Source: a virus. From it: a stretch of DNA of 24,867 nt. The stretch is taken from the IMG/VR virus record IMGVR_UViG_3300033388_003061, positions 1 to 24,867 of that record. One strand, 5' to 3'. How positions within the stretch are numbered: position 1 is the first letter of the stretch; the number at the start of each line of letters is the position of its first letter. The notes beneath the pieces are model-generated. The model was not told the origin of the DNA. It made no database searches and saw only the letters and a list, made by a program, of their open reading frames with translations. Of this stretch, positions 7,308 to 14,915 are shown one piece after another. The translations under genes and the position numbers were made by a program.

Positions 7308-9472
7308 TACCTTTGGATCCTTCTGATGTCGTAGTGCAGCGTGATCCCCTGCAGGATGAATGGGTCCTCTTTAGCTGAGTCATTGAATATGAGGAAACCG
7401 ATGTTCTCGCCGGACCCGGTAAGGTTCGCCTGCGCTCTCGATATGTTGTTGCCGTCCCACAGGAACTCATCCCAGTTATCAGAATCCCAAAACCCGCCGC
7501 CACCGAACACATCCAGCTCGGGCACATCCACGGTGGTGATCGTGGACTGGCCGGTGCCGATGTCAGGGTCACCATAGGAAAGGTCAGAGGTGAACTTGAG
7601 TGTCAGGGTACTGAGCGCCTGCAGCTCCAGGTCAGCCCGGCGGAATCGTTTGCGGTAGGCCGGTGTCTTCACAAAGTGGAAAGGCAGCCGCACATAGGAC
7701 TCAATGTTGGCGCCGTCGAAGCTGCGACCGACCTGGTCCTCGTAGACGAAGCCGTCGGTGGAGCAGAAGAACGTGCGCTCCTTGCCGGTCTCATCCTCAC
7801 TGTTGTATATCTTGCTGACTGGCCGGTCGTACGACAGGAACCCGAACTCCACTGTGCGCTGGCCACCGAACTCCTGGGAGCGCACCTGCCCCGCGGGCAC
7901 GTACATAACCAGGGCTGAGTTGTCAGTGAAGTAGACCCGGTACTGGTTGGACTCGCGCACGATCGTGGAGTCTGTGACGAACTCCCTCTGCGCGTTGACG
8001 ATGGTCTGCACCAGCTGAGATACGGTTGCGCCTACAAAGTCGCCGAAGGCATCGGTCCTGGCCACGTTAGTGATCCCCAGGTCGTCCAGGGCATACACCG
8101 TGTCAATCTTCTGGGTGGTGAACAGCCGCCCGCCGGTCTGCTCGCCGAGTAGTTTCTTCTCCCAGTCCGCGACGCCGGTGCCGAACAGCCCTTGAGTGTC
8201 CCTGTCGGTGGTCATCACAAGTACGCCACCGGCCACGGAGTTGAGCCCTGTCACGTCGTTGCCCAGGCCGAACTCAGCTGCGCCTAAGAACCCGCTGAAG
8301 CACAGGGGCAGCCCAGGCACTGCATGCTGGACAGACCCACCAGGGAAGGCCAGGAACAGGTGGTTCCGGTGCTCCTCAAGGTCAAAGGGGGTGTTGTTGG
8401 CTGGCGCCGTCCCCGTCTCCGGGTTGATCGGCATCAGAATTGGCGAGACGATATTGTTCTCATCGATCTCGAAGGCCGGGTCCAGCCCGTTACAGGCGTA
8501 CGCTCTGTAGGTGGCTGCCCCGCCGAAGAAGTTGTGGTTGTGGAACCGGTAGTGCCCGCCAGGTGAGAGGGCGAACTCGCTGTTCACTCCGTTCGCGTTC
8601 GCGATCGTGGTCAGCGCCGGTGACTCCAGGACCTCGCCGTTCTGGAACGGGCCACCTGCAACGCCGGTCAGTACAAAGTACCCCTCGCCAGTCCCGTCCC
8701 AGGCCACTGACCCGCCGTTGAGGATGATCCGGTGGATGGTGCCTGTCGCGCCTGAGGTCCCGCCGGTAAGTGTGTCACCCTCGACGACTGTGGCGCCCGC
8801 AGCGATGCCTGTGTCGAACCGGATCGTCTCGGCCATGGTGATGCCGGTGGTGGTCCAACCGGTGGCTGAATCTTTATGGAGTATCCCAACCGTCTGCCCG
8901 ATGTTGTCTCGGACGGCGAAGCTAACTGCGTCCCGGCGCCAGGCGCCTCTGACATTCCCCGCGCCAGGGACCTCGGCAATGTCGGCCCGGTACTCATCTT
9001 CCGCCGCCAGCCGGTATGTCTTTAGCAGGTCCTCGGTGGGGGCTACGTCAACCCCGGCCTCGGGTAGCGCGTCCATCGTGTATGAACTGGTGTTGAAGGT
9101 CTCGCCCTGGGTGAATGGTAGCCCTGTCACTTTTGTGAGAGCTACTGAGTTCGTCGGGGCATCGAAGGCTACAACCAGCCCGGAGGCGCCGGAGGCGTCC
9201 CCTGTGAGCACTGTGGTACCCGCCACTAAACCAACGGTCGTATCTAAAGTGAAACCTATGAATGTTTGCAAGTGCGGGCGAGGACGCCCGTCGAATCGTT
9301 CGTAGCCAGGTATGCGTCGGTAGCCACCGTTGTACCAGGGCTCGAAGTTGATCATCGCTAACGCGAAGCCTGGCGGCACAGACAGTGCCGGGGAGACGAC
9401 GTCGAGGCCGCCGCCCAGTGGGTAGTACTGGATTCGAGTGTCGTTCCTGGGTCGTCTGTTCCTTGCAACCAC
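7307..9472 (-). CDS. Large beta-rich structural protein, probable tail nozzle (T7 gp12-like)
   Basis: A 721-residue protein starting at GTG 9472, supported by GGAG seven bases upstream and only four bases after the adaptor's stop. It opens YYPLGGGLDVVSPALSVPPG, then ALAMINFEPWYNGGYRRIPG and YERFDG, a conserved-looking N-terminal block I associate with a large protein that follows the adaptor gene in many podoviruses. The rest is beta-strand-rich with Gly/Thr turns (DTTVGLVAGTTVLTGDASGA; GDTLTGGTSGATGTIHRIIL), two segments that look alike. Length (T7 gp12 is about 790 residues), strand content and position between adaptor and fibre fit the tail nozzle. Direct homology to gp12 is not evident by eye, so the nozzle role is an inference from context. 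Confidence 0.65.
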   Translation of the reverse strand: MVARNRRPRNDTRIQYYPLGGGLDVVSPALSVPPGFALAMINFEPWYNGGYRRIPGYERFDGRPRPHLQTFIGFTLDTTVGLVAGTTVLTGDASGASGLVVAFDAPTNSVALTKVTGLPFTQGETFNTSSYTMDALPEAGVDVAPTEDLLKTYRLAAEDEYRADIAEVPGAGNVRGAWRRDAVSFAVRDNIGQTVGILHKDSATGWTTTGITMAETIRFDTGIAAGATVVEGDTLTGGTSGATGTIHRIILNGGSVAWDGTGEGYFVLTGVAGGPFQNGEVLESPALTTIANANGVNSEFALSPGGHYRFHNHNFFGGAATYRAYACNGLDPAFEIDENNIVSPILMPINPETGTAPANNTPFDLEEHRNHLFLAFPGGSVQHAVPGLPLCFSGFLGAAEFGLGNDVTGLNSVAGGVLVMTTDRDTQGLFGTGVADWEKKLLGEQTGGRLFTTQKIDTVYALDDLGITNVARTDAFGDFVGATVSQLVQTIVNAQREFVTDSTIVRESNQYRVYFTDNSALVMYVPAGQVRSQEFGGQRTVEFGFLSYDRPVSKIYNSEDETGKERTFFCSTDGFVYEDQVGRSFDGANIESYVRLPFHFVKTPAYRKRFRRADLELQALSTLTLKFTSDLSYGDPDIGTGQSTITTVDVPELDVFGGGGFWDSDNWDEFLWDGNNISRAQANLTGSGENIGFLIFNDSAKEDPFILQGITLHYDIRRIQR

Positions 9473-9476
9473 GGCG

Positions 9477-10142
9477 CTACTCCGCGATCACTTCAAAGAA
9501 GCCACCACTGCCTTTGTACCTGGCGCCGTCCTGACTCGGCAGCTCCAGCGATTCTAACCGGCCCAGGAACTCTTCATAAAGCTCCTCGCCCTGGTCCTTG
9601 ATCTCCGGCGCGTTCTCGTAGTTGCCGTACAGAATCAACCCCCGGCCGATGATGATCTGGTGCAGGGCTGCCGGTATCAGCGAAATGTCTATGTTGGCGG
9701 TCAGCGTGACCGGGTTCAGGTAGGCGTCGGCCGTGATCGCGTAGATGGCGTCAGGCACTGGATCGAATCTGAGGTCGCCGTTCGGCATGATGATGACCCG
9801 CCAAGGGATCTCTTCGATGGTGATATCGAACACTTCACGCTTTACGTCGTTGTAGTGGATGGCCTCCATAGGATCGCCGTCCACAAAGAAGGTATCCAGG
9901 TCCCAGGTCTGAATTGTCGCGGGTTTGGTGATATCTCGCTGGGAGGCGACGGTATTCGCGCTGTACTCGAAGCGCAGGAAATTCCACCGGTGCCACAGGT
10001 CCTGAACAAACCGATCAGCCTGTTTTACCCATGACACCAGGCGGGCGTTCTCACCCGTCTGGCCGATGACCGTTGTGGGCGCGAGACCTGACGCACCGGA
10101 TTCCCGATGCAGGTCCTGCACCAACGTAAGAAAGTCTGCCAA
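9477..10142 (-). CDS. Head-tail adaptor (gp11-like connector)
   Basis: A 221-residue protein. Its start appears to be TTG at 10142, with GAGGG six bases upstream and the preceding stop next to it; no ATG fits. The opening MADFLTLVQDLHRESGASGL, followed by APTTVIGQTGENARLVSWVK and the aromatic segment WHRWNFLRFEY, is typical of adaptor proteins that bind below the portal in podoviruses. The middle is beta-strand (WRVIIMPNGDLRFDPVPDAI). The C-terminal half is helical (EIKDQGEELYEEFLGRLES), ending in a flexible tail. Gene order (capsid, adaptor, nozzle, fibre) agrees. I expect a dodecameric ring joining portal and nozzle. Confidence 0.7.
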   Translation of the reverse strand: MADFLTLVQDLHRESGASGLAPTTVIGQTGENARLVSWVKQADRFVQDLWHRWNFLRFEYSANTVASQRDITKPATIQTWDLDTFFVDGDPMEAIHYNDVKREVFDITIEEIPWRVIIMPNGDLRFDPVPDAIYAITADAYLNPVTLTANIDISLIPAALHQIIIGRGLILYGNYENAPEIKDQGEELYEEFLGRLESLELPSQDGARYKGSGGFFEVIAE

Positions 10143-10144
10143 GT

Positions 10145-10468
10145 TTAGCCCTCTTGTTGGGAATCAGCTTGCAGCGCAGCAGCGTTCTCTCGGTTAGCGT
10201 CTTCAATTGGATCAGTCATACCCTCAGAGGCACCTGGGTCGCCTCCAAAATCACCAAGGCGAGCTTCAGCGGCTGAAGTCTCCGGTGCTTCTTCCTGGGC
10301 AGCTTCCACCGTCTCCAACGCCTCAGCTGCCTGAGCAGCTACATAGGTCGGGTCCTCGCGGACTACCTCACCGGCGCCATTGAATATGTGACCTAACTGG
10401 GAGTACTGAATCGGCTTGCCGAGTTCTAATACTTCGTTATATGGCTTTCGTTTGTCTAATTTTGGCAA
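10145..10468 (-). CDS. Hypothetical acidic phage protein
   Basis: A 107-residue protein with a probable TTG start at 10468, preceded by AGGAG six bases away and lying nine bases after the upstream stop. The first 35 residues (MPKLDKRKPYNEVLELGKPI, QYSQLGHIFNGAG) look folded. From about residue 47 on it is a disordered, Ala/Glu-rich acidic tail (EALETVEAAQEEAPETSAAE). I do not recognise it. Position between capsid-associated genes and the adaptor suggests a minor head or assembly protein. Its stop lies two bases before the next gene's start. Confidence 0.6.
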   Translation of the reverse strand: MPKLDKRKPYNEVLELGKPIQYSQLGHIFNGAGEVVREDPTYVAAQAAEALETVEAAQEEAPETSAAEARLGDFGGDPGASEGMTDPIEDANRENAAALQADSQQEG

Positions 10469-10477
10469 CGTGCTCTC

Positions 10478-10750
10478 CTAGAGTTCGCGATGTGGAAACT
10501 GTTTTCGATCAGTGTCTGACGGGGGTTTAGGTCCACCACCCAGACTACGCGGCTGCTCTACAGTGGCCACGCTGGTGTTTTCGTAACAGGTGTCGATTGA
10601 CTTGCGCCCGGAAACGCCTTCAGTCTCGCTGGCATGCGCACTGAACCGTTCCTCGATCCCGCCCATCACATTGTCTTCGTCGATCTCATTGATCTGAAGA
10701 TGCTTGTAGGTGTACGGCTGAGGCACATCTTTTGTCGGATGCATTCCCAT
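10478..10750 (-). CDS. Hypothetical small phage protein
   Basis: About 90 residues with no recognised family. Three ATGs lie close together (10762, 10750, 10744). The Shine-Dalgarno GGAGGAG begins inside the first ATG's codons, so 10750 or 10744 is the more likely start. The protein is hydrophilic, with a Tyr/Gln-rich N-terminus (QPYTYKHLQINEIDEDNVMG) and a Pro/Arg/Lys-rich C-terminus, and looks largely unstructured. It is the first gene after a GC-rich hairpin (10769-10788), so it may start a sub-transcript that includes adaptor, nozzle and fibre. Confidence 0.55.
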   Translation of the reverse strand: MGMHPTKDVPQPYTYKHLQINEIDEDNVMGGIEERFSAHASETEGVSGRKSIDTCYENTSVATVEQPRSLGGGPKPPSDTDRKQFPHREL

Positions 10751-10768
10751 CTTCTCCTCCATGGCAAA

Positions 10769-10788
10769 GACTCCCCCGAAGGGGAGTC
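10769..10788 (-). terminator. GC-rich hairpin, possible weak intrinsic terminator or attenuator
   Basis: On the minus strand GACTCCCC and GGGGAGTC pair perfectly (8 bp) around a TTCG tetraloop, a very stable loop. Only three T's follow (TTTGCC), so termination is probably partial. It lies in the 59-bp gap between two leftward genes, just below the capsid genes, where attenuation would favour capsid over tail expression. Confidence 0.5.
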
Positions 10789-10809
10789 CGCGTGGACTTG
10801 CAGTCTCTC

Positions 10810-11094
10810 TTAGAAGAGATCCATGCTGATGCCTTTCTCGCTCACCTTAGAATTGTAGGTGGACTCGTAAGGCTTGACGTTCTCTTTCGCGTTACCCGTG
10901 ATTGGGTTGCGCGCATAACAGTACGCCGGACCATGGTTCTCTGAGTCGAAAGACTCGTAGCTGGATAGCCCGTGGGATACCCCGCTGCCTTCCTTGCGCT
11001 CAAAGCAAGGTCGCACCATTTCGTTGGAATGACCTGGGGCGGAGTATCCGCCGTTGGCCGATCCTGCTCCCCAGGAGCTGTGTGCATTTTCCAT
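10810..11094 (-). CDS. Hypothetical Gly/Ser-rich phage protein
   Basis: A 94-residue protein with ATG at 11094 and one of the strongest Shine-Dalgarno sites in the window (AGGAGG, 7 nt spacing), implying high expression. It is hydrophilic and rich in Gly, Ser, Asn and Tyr (MENAHSSWGAGSANGGYSAP; SYESFDSENHGPAYCYARNP). It has two Cys and no hydrophobic core, and looks mostly disordered. I do not recognise the family. High predicted expression next to the capsid and decoration genes suggests a minor virion component. The gene ends 22 bp before a stable hairpin. Confidence 0.6.
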   Translation of the reverse strand: MENAHSSWGAGSANGGYSAPGHSNEMVRPCFERKEGSGVSHGLSSYESFDSENHGPAYCYARNPITGNAKENVKPYESTYNSKVSEKGISMDLF

Positions 11095-11129
11095 CGTAGT
11101 ACCTCCTAAGATACTTGCCCAGGTACGTC

Positions 11130-11504
11130 TTAGTACCAGGCTATGGTTACGGTAATGTCCGCTGCACCGGCCGTAGCCGCTGCGTCAGACGACAACTCAA
11201 TTACGGTGTCAGCAGGGAACTCATCTGCAAGATCAAGCTCGGCTTGCGTTGCCGCACCGCCGGTATTGATCGCAGCAATTTCCGCAGCTGTCGTGAACGG
11301 CGCGGTAAGACCCGCAGCCGTGTCCATATCAAGTCCTGCATTACCAACTGTGACACCGGTCGTAAGCACGTACTCGAAGCCGACGAGCTTACCAACCTTG
11401 CCTTCTGGTCCTTGGATGCGTCCAATGACTGCAGCGGCTGTGATCGTTAAGGCATCGAACCGGTAAGTTCTTCGCCCCAATACACCATCATAAAATCCAG
11501 ACAT
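11130..11504 (-). CDS. Putative capsid decoration / head protein
   Basis: A 124-residue protein immediately after the major capsid gene. It begins MSGFYDGVLGRRTYRFDALT and is rich in Ala, Thr, Val and Gly with alternating hydrophobic residues, predicting a compact beta fold (IGRIQGPEGKVGKLVGFEYV; VIELSSDAAATAGAADITVT, ending IAWY). Small, highly expressed beta proteins in this position commonly decorate the capsid, which is the basis for the call. No specific family was identified. The ATG at 11504 has GGAGGG seven bases upstream, and that Shine-Dalgarno lies within a hairpin (11508-11526) that could tune its translation. Confidence 0.5.
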   Translation of the reverse strand: MSGFYDGVLGRRTYRFDALTITAAAVIGRIQGPEGKVGKLVGFEYVLTTGVTVGNAGLDMDTAAGLTAPFTTAAEIAAINTGGAATQAELDLADEFPADTVIELSSDAAATAGAADITVTIAWY

Positions 11505-11507
11505 ATC

Positions 11508-11526
11508 TTAACCCTCCTTGGGTTAA
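11508..11526 (-). promoter_or_regulatory. Hairpin holding the Shine-Dalgarno of the decoration-like gene
   Basis: Minus-strand TTAACCC and GGGTTAA form a perfect 7-bp stem around an AAGGA loop. The Shine-Dalgarno AAGGAGG is split between loop and 3' arm, ending seven bases before the ATG at 11504. Folding would partly hide the ribosome site. A passing ribosome or a bound protein could control access. Confidence 0.5.
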
Positions 11527-11539
11527 TGGGTTGATCAGT

Positions 11540-12466
11540 TTAGGAAACTGAGTCAAACACCACGATGCGTGACTGGGCGGCCGACGTGTGCGCGATTCCA
11601 TATCCCAGGTTCGCGTACCACGCGACACCCCTGGACCGACCATAGTCGGTAGGAATCTTTCCGCGAATCTCTTCCGGTACCGAGAAAGCCTCGACAACGG
11701 TGTCTGATCCGAAGAAGAACACTTGGTCAATGGAGTTGGTGTACGCCGCTGACGCAATGTTTGTCTGCTCGATGAATCGAATACCTTCATAACGGCCTTT
11801 CTCGCCGTTCATGATGACATGCCAACCTTCCGAAACGTACTGATGCAAAAGCTCCAGCTCGTCTTTAAATGCACGGATGGTCGTCGGGCGGGAGACCGCC
11901 AGATAGTTGTTGCCATCAAAAGAAGGGATATCACGCTCAGCCATCGTATCAGCGATAACCTTGACGTGATCCGCACTCAACACATGACTCGCGACGCCCG
12001 AGGGGGTGCCGTTCGTAGTCAGCGTCAGTGCGCTGGCCGTGGTTGAGGTGACACGCAGAAGCGCCTGATTGAACTGGTTGTACGCAGCAGTGTCCAGGGC
12101 CTTACGCGCGTCGTTCTTCAGTACTTTCTGAATGATCTCTGTGACCGGATGTTCTGAGAAATCATCCAGTTTCTTGGTGAACGGCACAGAGTTACCGTAT
12201 TCGGTTACTGTCAGCGTTTGTTGCGCGACAGTGAAATTGCTCTCAGGCATGACAGCTGTTTCCAGTAGGGTTCCACCCTGGGTACCAACATCGCTGTAGA
12301 TATTCCAGTTGAAAGATTCACCCTTGCCAAGTCCGAACGCCTCACGGGCATCACAGAATTGACGAAAACGTACCATGGGCTGAAGAGCTGTTCTGAGTTT
12401 ACGACTCAAGTTCACTGCGAACATGAATCCACCCAGACTGTTGGTTTGCCATACTTGGCCAGCCAT
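11540..12466 (-). CDS. Major capsid protein (HK97-fold type)
   Basis: A 308-residue protein, the expected main shell subunit. ATG at 12466 has AAGGAG eight bases upstream. Segments typical of this capsid class are visible: the N-terminal QPMVRFRQFCDAREAFGLGK, the glycine-rich loop YSDVGTQGGTLLETAVMPES, a long spine-helix region (VTEIIQKVLKNDARKALDTA), the A-domain strand YLAVSRPTTIRAFKDELELL, and the C-terminal IPTDYGRSRGVAWYANLGYG. It follows a scaffold-like gene and precedes a decoration-like gene. No N-terminal scaffold or protease domain is fused. The similarity I recall is to capsid proteins of the N4 gp56 / P22-coat-type families; the exact family would need a profile search. Confidence 0.8.
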   Translation of the reverse strand: MAGQVWQTNSLGGFMFAVNLSRKLRTALQPMVRFRQFCDAREAFGLGKGESFNWNIYSDVGTQGGTLLETAVMPESNFTVAQQTLTVTEYGNSVPFTKKLDDFSEHPVTEIIQKVLKNDARKALDTAAYNQFNQALLRVTSTTASALTLTTNGTPSGVASHVLSADHVKVIADTMAERDIPSFDGNNYLAVSRPTTIRAFKDELELLHQYVSEGWHVIMNGEKGRYEGIRFIEQTNIASAAYTNSIDQVFFFGSDTVVEAFSVPEEIRGKIPTDYGRSRGVAWYANLGYGIAHTSAAQSRIVVFDSVS

Positions 12467-12517
12467 AAGCTTCGCTCCTTAATAAGCGACGCAGCTACTG
12501 CCTTTTTACGATCACCC

Positions 12518-13702
12518 CTACACCTGGCCCCTAGACGCTCTAAGTTCCGCGATGTAATCCGCTGGAGTCTGCTCTGGCTCTTCAGGCTCCGGCTCCTGGC
12601 GACCGGTCTTCGGCGATGGAAGCGGCGTCAGTTCCCGTTTCGTTTCACGACGATCTCTAAGAGGATCAGCTACTACGGGGGCGGGCGCTTTAAAGCTATC
12701 CCTCCACGCGCGTGTCTGTACCCCAGCCTCGGCCATAACCTGAGTCGGATTCCACGTAGGGTGATCCGCCTCGATCGTATCGGTCAGGCCGTCAGCGTAT
12801 CGCACCAGTCCTCGATCAGAGGCCAGGTCTGGGTAGTCTTTGACGAACGTGTTCCATCCGTCTTTTACCGCAACCTGAAACCCTTCTTCTTGGATCTCGC
12901 GCTTCGCTCTGGCTACAGCTCTCGTCTCGATCTCATTCGCATTCACTTGCTGGGCGGGTTGCGCTTGCGGCAAGTTCTTTACAAATTCAACCAGCTTCTG
13001 AGCTGCTAGTTCTTCATCTCCTTGATACATCTCAGAGATGGTCTCTTGAGCTTTCGCTAAGAGTGCGTCGTCGTTTACGTCCGCAGGAGCGGGTGGTAAA
13101 GGCTGACTAACCGTGGCTCTTTGCTGGGTGTCCAGCATGTTTTGCTCACGTAACTGCAAGTCTTTTTGCCAGGCTGCGTTCTCTCTGTGTCTGACGTTAG
13201 CCGCCGACATCGAGTTCTCCGCAGACTGTACCTCACTTAATGGCCGGTAAACCATTTGCCCGTTTACGTTCATCTTCATCATGGGCACGTCGCCCTGCAT
13301 GACGATGAAGTCTGCCAGTGGATTGCCTTGCAGCTCCGCTGGCAGCGGATTGTTGGCGGCGGGGGCTGGGTGCATCGGTTGCACCGACTCCGCGCCGTCT
13401 GGATTTAGAGGAGCCTGTTGCTCTCCGGGTAGTCGGCTGGTTGCGTCCCCTTCGGGAGGCTCAGCTTGGACATCCGGCGGCACCATCCCGGCGACGAGGT
13501 AGTCTTCCGGGGTCTGCTCGTCTATCTCCTCCTGCACTGCCCCATCGTAGTTGGCATACAGGTCGGCCAGTTTCTCGTCTCGTTCACTGACCGCAGGTGT
13601 CGGATCTTCCCCGCCGTCACCAGGCTTGTCAACCATTGGTACTTCGGGGTCTGGAAAAGCTTGTTGCTGTGAAGCATCCTCATTGAGGGTAGGTTCAGCC
13701 AT
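12518..13702 (-). CDS. Putative scaffolding protein
   Basis: A 394-residue protein directly upstream of the major capsid gene. I prefer the ATG at 13702 (MAEPTLNEDASQQQ) because AGGA lies eight bases before it; another ATG two codons upstream is possible. The first 150 residues are acidic, Pro/Gln/Glu-rich and disordered (EEIDEQTPEDYLVAGMVPPD). The middle and C-terminal parts are charged helices with coiled-coil character (NENAAWQ-like region, AKAQETISEMYQGDEELAAQ, then ARAKREIQEEG). The C-terminus is basic/Pro-rich and ends in a short helix (ADYIAELRASRGQV), as in scaffolds that contact the coat by a C-terminal helix. Role is inferred from composition and position; no protease signature is seen. 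Confidence 0.65.
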   Translation of the reverse strand: MAEPTLNEDASQQQAFPDPEVPMVDKPGDGGEDPTPAVSERDEKLADLYANYDGAVQEEIDEQTPEDYLVAGMVPPDVQAEPPEGDATSRLPGEQQAPLNPDGAESVQPMHPAPAANNPLPAELQGNPLADFIVMQGDVPMMKMNVNGQMVYRPLSEVQSAENSMSAANVRHRENAAWQKDLQLREQNMLDTQQRATVSQPLPPAPADVNDDALLAKAQETISEMYQGDEELAAQKLVEFVKNLPQAQPAQQVNANEIETRAVARAKREIQEEGFQVAVKDGWNTFVKDYPDLASDRGLVRYADGLTDTIEADHPTWNPTQVMAEAGVQTRAWRDSFKAPAPVVADPLRDRRETKRELTPLPSPKTGRQEPEPEEPEQTPADYIAELRASRGQV

Positions 13703-14018
13703 TATCATATTCCTGGAGTGATTGTTCGGCCTCATGGCCGACGTGGATTAAGTCCGTACACCAGCGCATGAAAGCCAGGCCACAAGCCGCATCGGCCTGG
13801 GCTTTGGCGATCGCTGCCTGGTCCTCGGGGATGTAAGGGTTGAGCAGTAAAACCTTGTCTCTCGCCTCATCCGCCTGTTGTCTGGCACAGCCGTGCATGT
13901 ATCGGCCTACATCGCTGCGGATAAACTCTGATGCCGCGATCCCGAGCCGAGCTTGTTCAAAGAATAGACGCTCGGCGTCGTTGACGAAATCGATATTACT
14001 GTAGTTGGGTTCAGCCAT
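13695..14018 (-). CDS. Hypothetical phage protein
   Basis: A 107-residue, mostly helical protein starting MAEPNYSNIDFVNDAERLFF at an ATG that overlaps the upstream stop (TGATG). It has four Cys-free helices' worth of Ala/Glu/Arg-rich sequence with two Cys (HGCARQQADEARDKVLLLN; DAACGLAFMRWCTDLIHVGH). It overlaps the scaffold-like gene by a few bases, so the two are probably translated together. I do not recognise the family. A minor head-assembly role is suggested only by position between portal and scaffold. Confidence 0.6.
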   Translation of the reverse strand: MAEPNYSNIDFVNDAERLFFEQARLGIAASEFIRSDVGRYMHGCARQQADEARDKVLLLNPYIPEDQAAIAKAQADAACGLAFMRWCTDLIHVGHEAEQSLQEYDNG

Positions 14019-14440
14019 CAGGTGCTTATGTTACCTCGCCCCAGAATGTGTGATCGAGGGGAGCCACTGCGTCTGCCCGCGCGCCCATGCGCTGCGTTGT
14101 CAGACCTCGATCTGCGCTGTGGCTTCGTTGCACTTTGCGGAGCTGCTGGTCCTTGCCGACCGGCAGGGCCGGAGGGTCTTGCTGGGCGTCCAGGCCTGGC
14201 CCGGTCTGCTCGACTTTGGCCTGGGTCACCGGTTGCGTCTCGCCGTGCCTGGCGCGCAGCTCGCTGCGTCTCAGCTCTGGCCCTGCCGTCTATCTGACCC
14301 TGGCGCGAAGCGATGGCGGACGGGTGTGATCGCGAGTACTCGTGCGTCCCGGTGGTGCCTCCAGCTGCTTGGCTCGCGGCATTGGTGTTAGCGTCCACTC
14401 GGGCGCTATTTAGCCTCGCCACTTTTGCTCTTAGGCTCAT
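14018..14440 (-). CDS. Hypothetical Gln/Arg-rich protein, possibly frameshifted
   Basis: 140 codons from an ATG that overlaps the previous stop (ATGA). Residues 1-55 read sensibly (MSLRAKVARLNSARVDANTN, then SRSHPSAIASRQGQIDGRA). Beyond that the frame becomes Arg/Pro/Ser-rich with poor third-position GC. The +1 frame over about 14028-14290 looks more protein-like and has the GC-rich third positions of its neighbours (PELRRSELRARHGETQPVTQ, then LPVGKDQQLRKVQR and PLDHTFWGEVT). It stops at 14026, eight bases before the next ATG. A frame change near 14250-14290 is therefore likely, through mutation, sequencing error or recoding. No family recognised. Confidence 0.5.
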   Translation of the reverse strand: MSLRAKVARLNSARVDANTNAASQAAGGTTGTHEYSRSHPSAIASRQGQIDGRARAETQRAARQARRDATGDPGQSRADRARPGRPARPSGPAGRQGPAAPQSATKPQRRSRSDNAAHGRAGRRSGSPRSHILGRGNIST

Positions 14441-14913
14441 ACGTCTACCTCCAGTGAGCCGACGACCTGGCCGTTGGCTTCGATTTCAAGGGTTTCCTGT
14501 GCAGGCGCAGAAGCGCGCACACCCGGTTTGATTCGCACCTTATGGGCCAGAATGCTCTGTCGGTTTGCGTTTATGACCAGCTCGAAGTAGTCAGTCATAT
14601 CCTCGCCGCTGTTCAGGCTCCGAGCAATATCAGCGGCCCGGCTGCCATGGACCAGGTCGGTCGTCATGAGTTCCTCGTGGCTTACCTCTGGCACCTCTGC
14701 CACTGCTGCCACCGGCGCAACCGGCGCAACCGCGTCTACCTGAGGTATAGCTGCCTCGAAGGGCACCAACACAGTGACGCCGTCCACGTCCAGGACCTCG
14801 GCCACCTCGGGCACGGCCGCGACGAACAGGACCTCCACCACCTCGACTACCTCGGCCACGGCGGCCACAAACACGACGTCAACTACTTTGCGCCAGCTGA
14901 TGGCTAAAAACAT
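14437..14913 (-). CDS. Hypothetical protein with Val/Glu/Ala repeat-rich N-terminus
   Basis: 158 residues from ATG 14913, with GGAGG nine bases upstream and only two bases after the portal stop. Residues 9-78 are an extraordinary low-complexity tract of V, A, E and P (VVFVAAVAEVVEVVEVLFVA; EVAEVLDVDGVTVLVPFEAA) with repeated VAEV / VEV units and two copies of FVAAV. Residues 82-158 look like an ordinary small domain (LMTTDLVHGSRAADIARSLN; TDYFELVINANRQSILAHKV; ETLEIEANGQVVGSLEVDV). No family recognised. The alternating hydrophobic/acidic pattern predicts beta-strand or amyloid-like structure instead of a membrane helix. Location next to the portal suggests a head or assembly role. Confidence 0.6.
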   Translation of the reverse strand: MFLAISWRKVVDVVFVAAVAEVVEVVEVLFVAAVPEVAEVLDVDGVTVLVPFEAAIPQVDAVAPVAPVAAVAEVPEVSHEELMTTDLVHGSRAADIARSLNSGEDMTDYFELVINANRQSILAHKVRIKPGVRASAPAQETLEIEANGQVVGSLEVDV

Positions 14914-14915
14914 TT

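Noticed and set aside
8607-9305. Plus-strand open frame of 232 codons opposite the nozzle-like gene
   Set aside because: Low-complexity Pro/Ser/Val product with no Shine-Dalgarno, running against an intact minus-strand gene.
14690-14890. Collagen-like or RGG-type protein in another frame of the Val/Glu-rich gene
   Set aside because: The Gly/Arg-rich alternative frame has no proper start or ribosome site, whereas the Val/Glu frame is anchored by a Shine-Dalgarno and by junctions at both ends.
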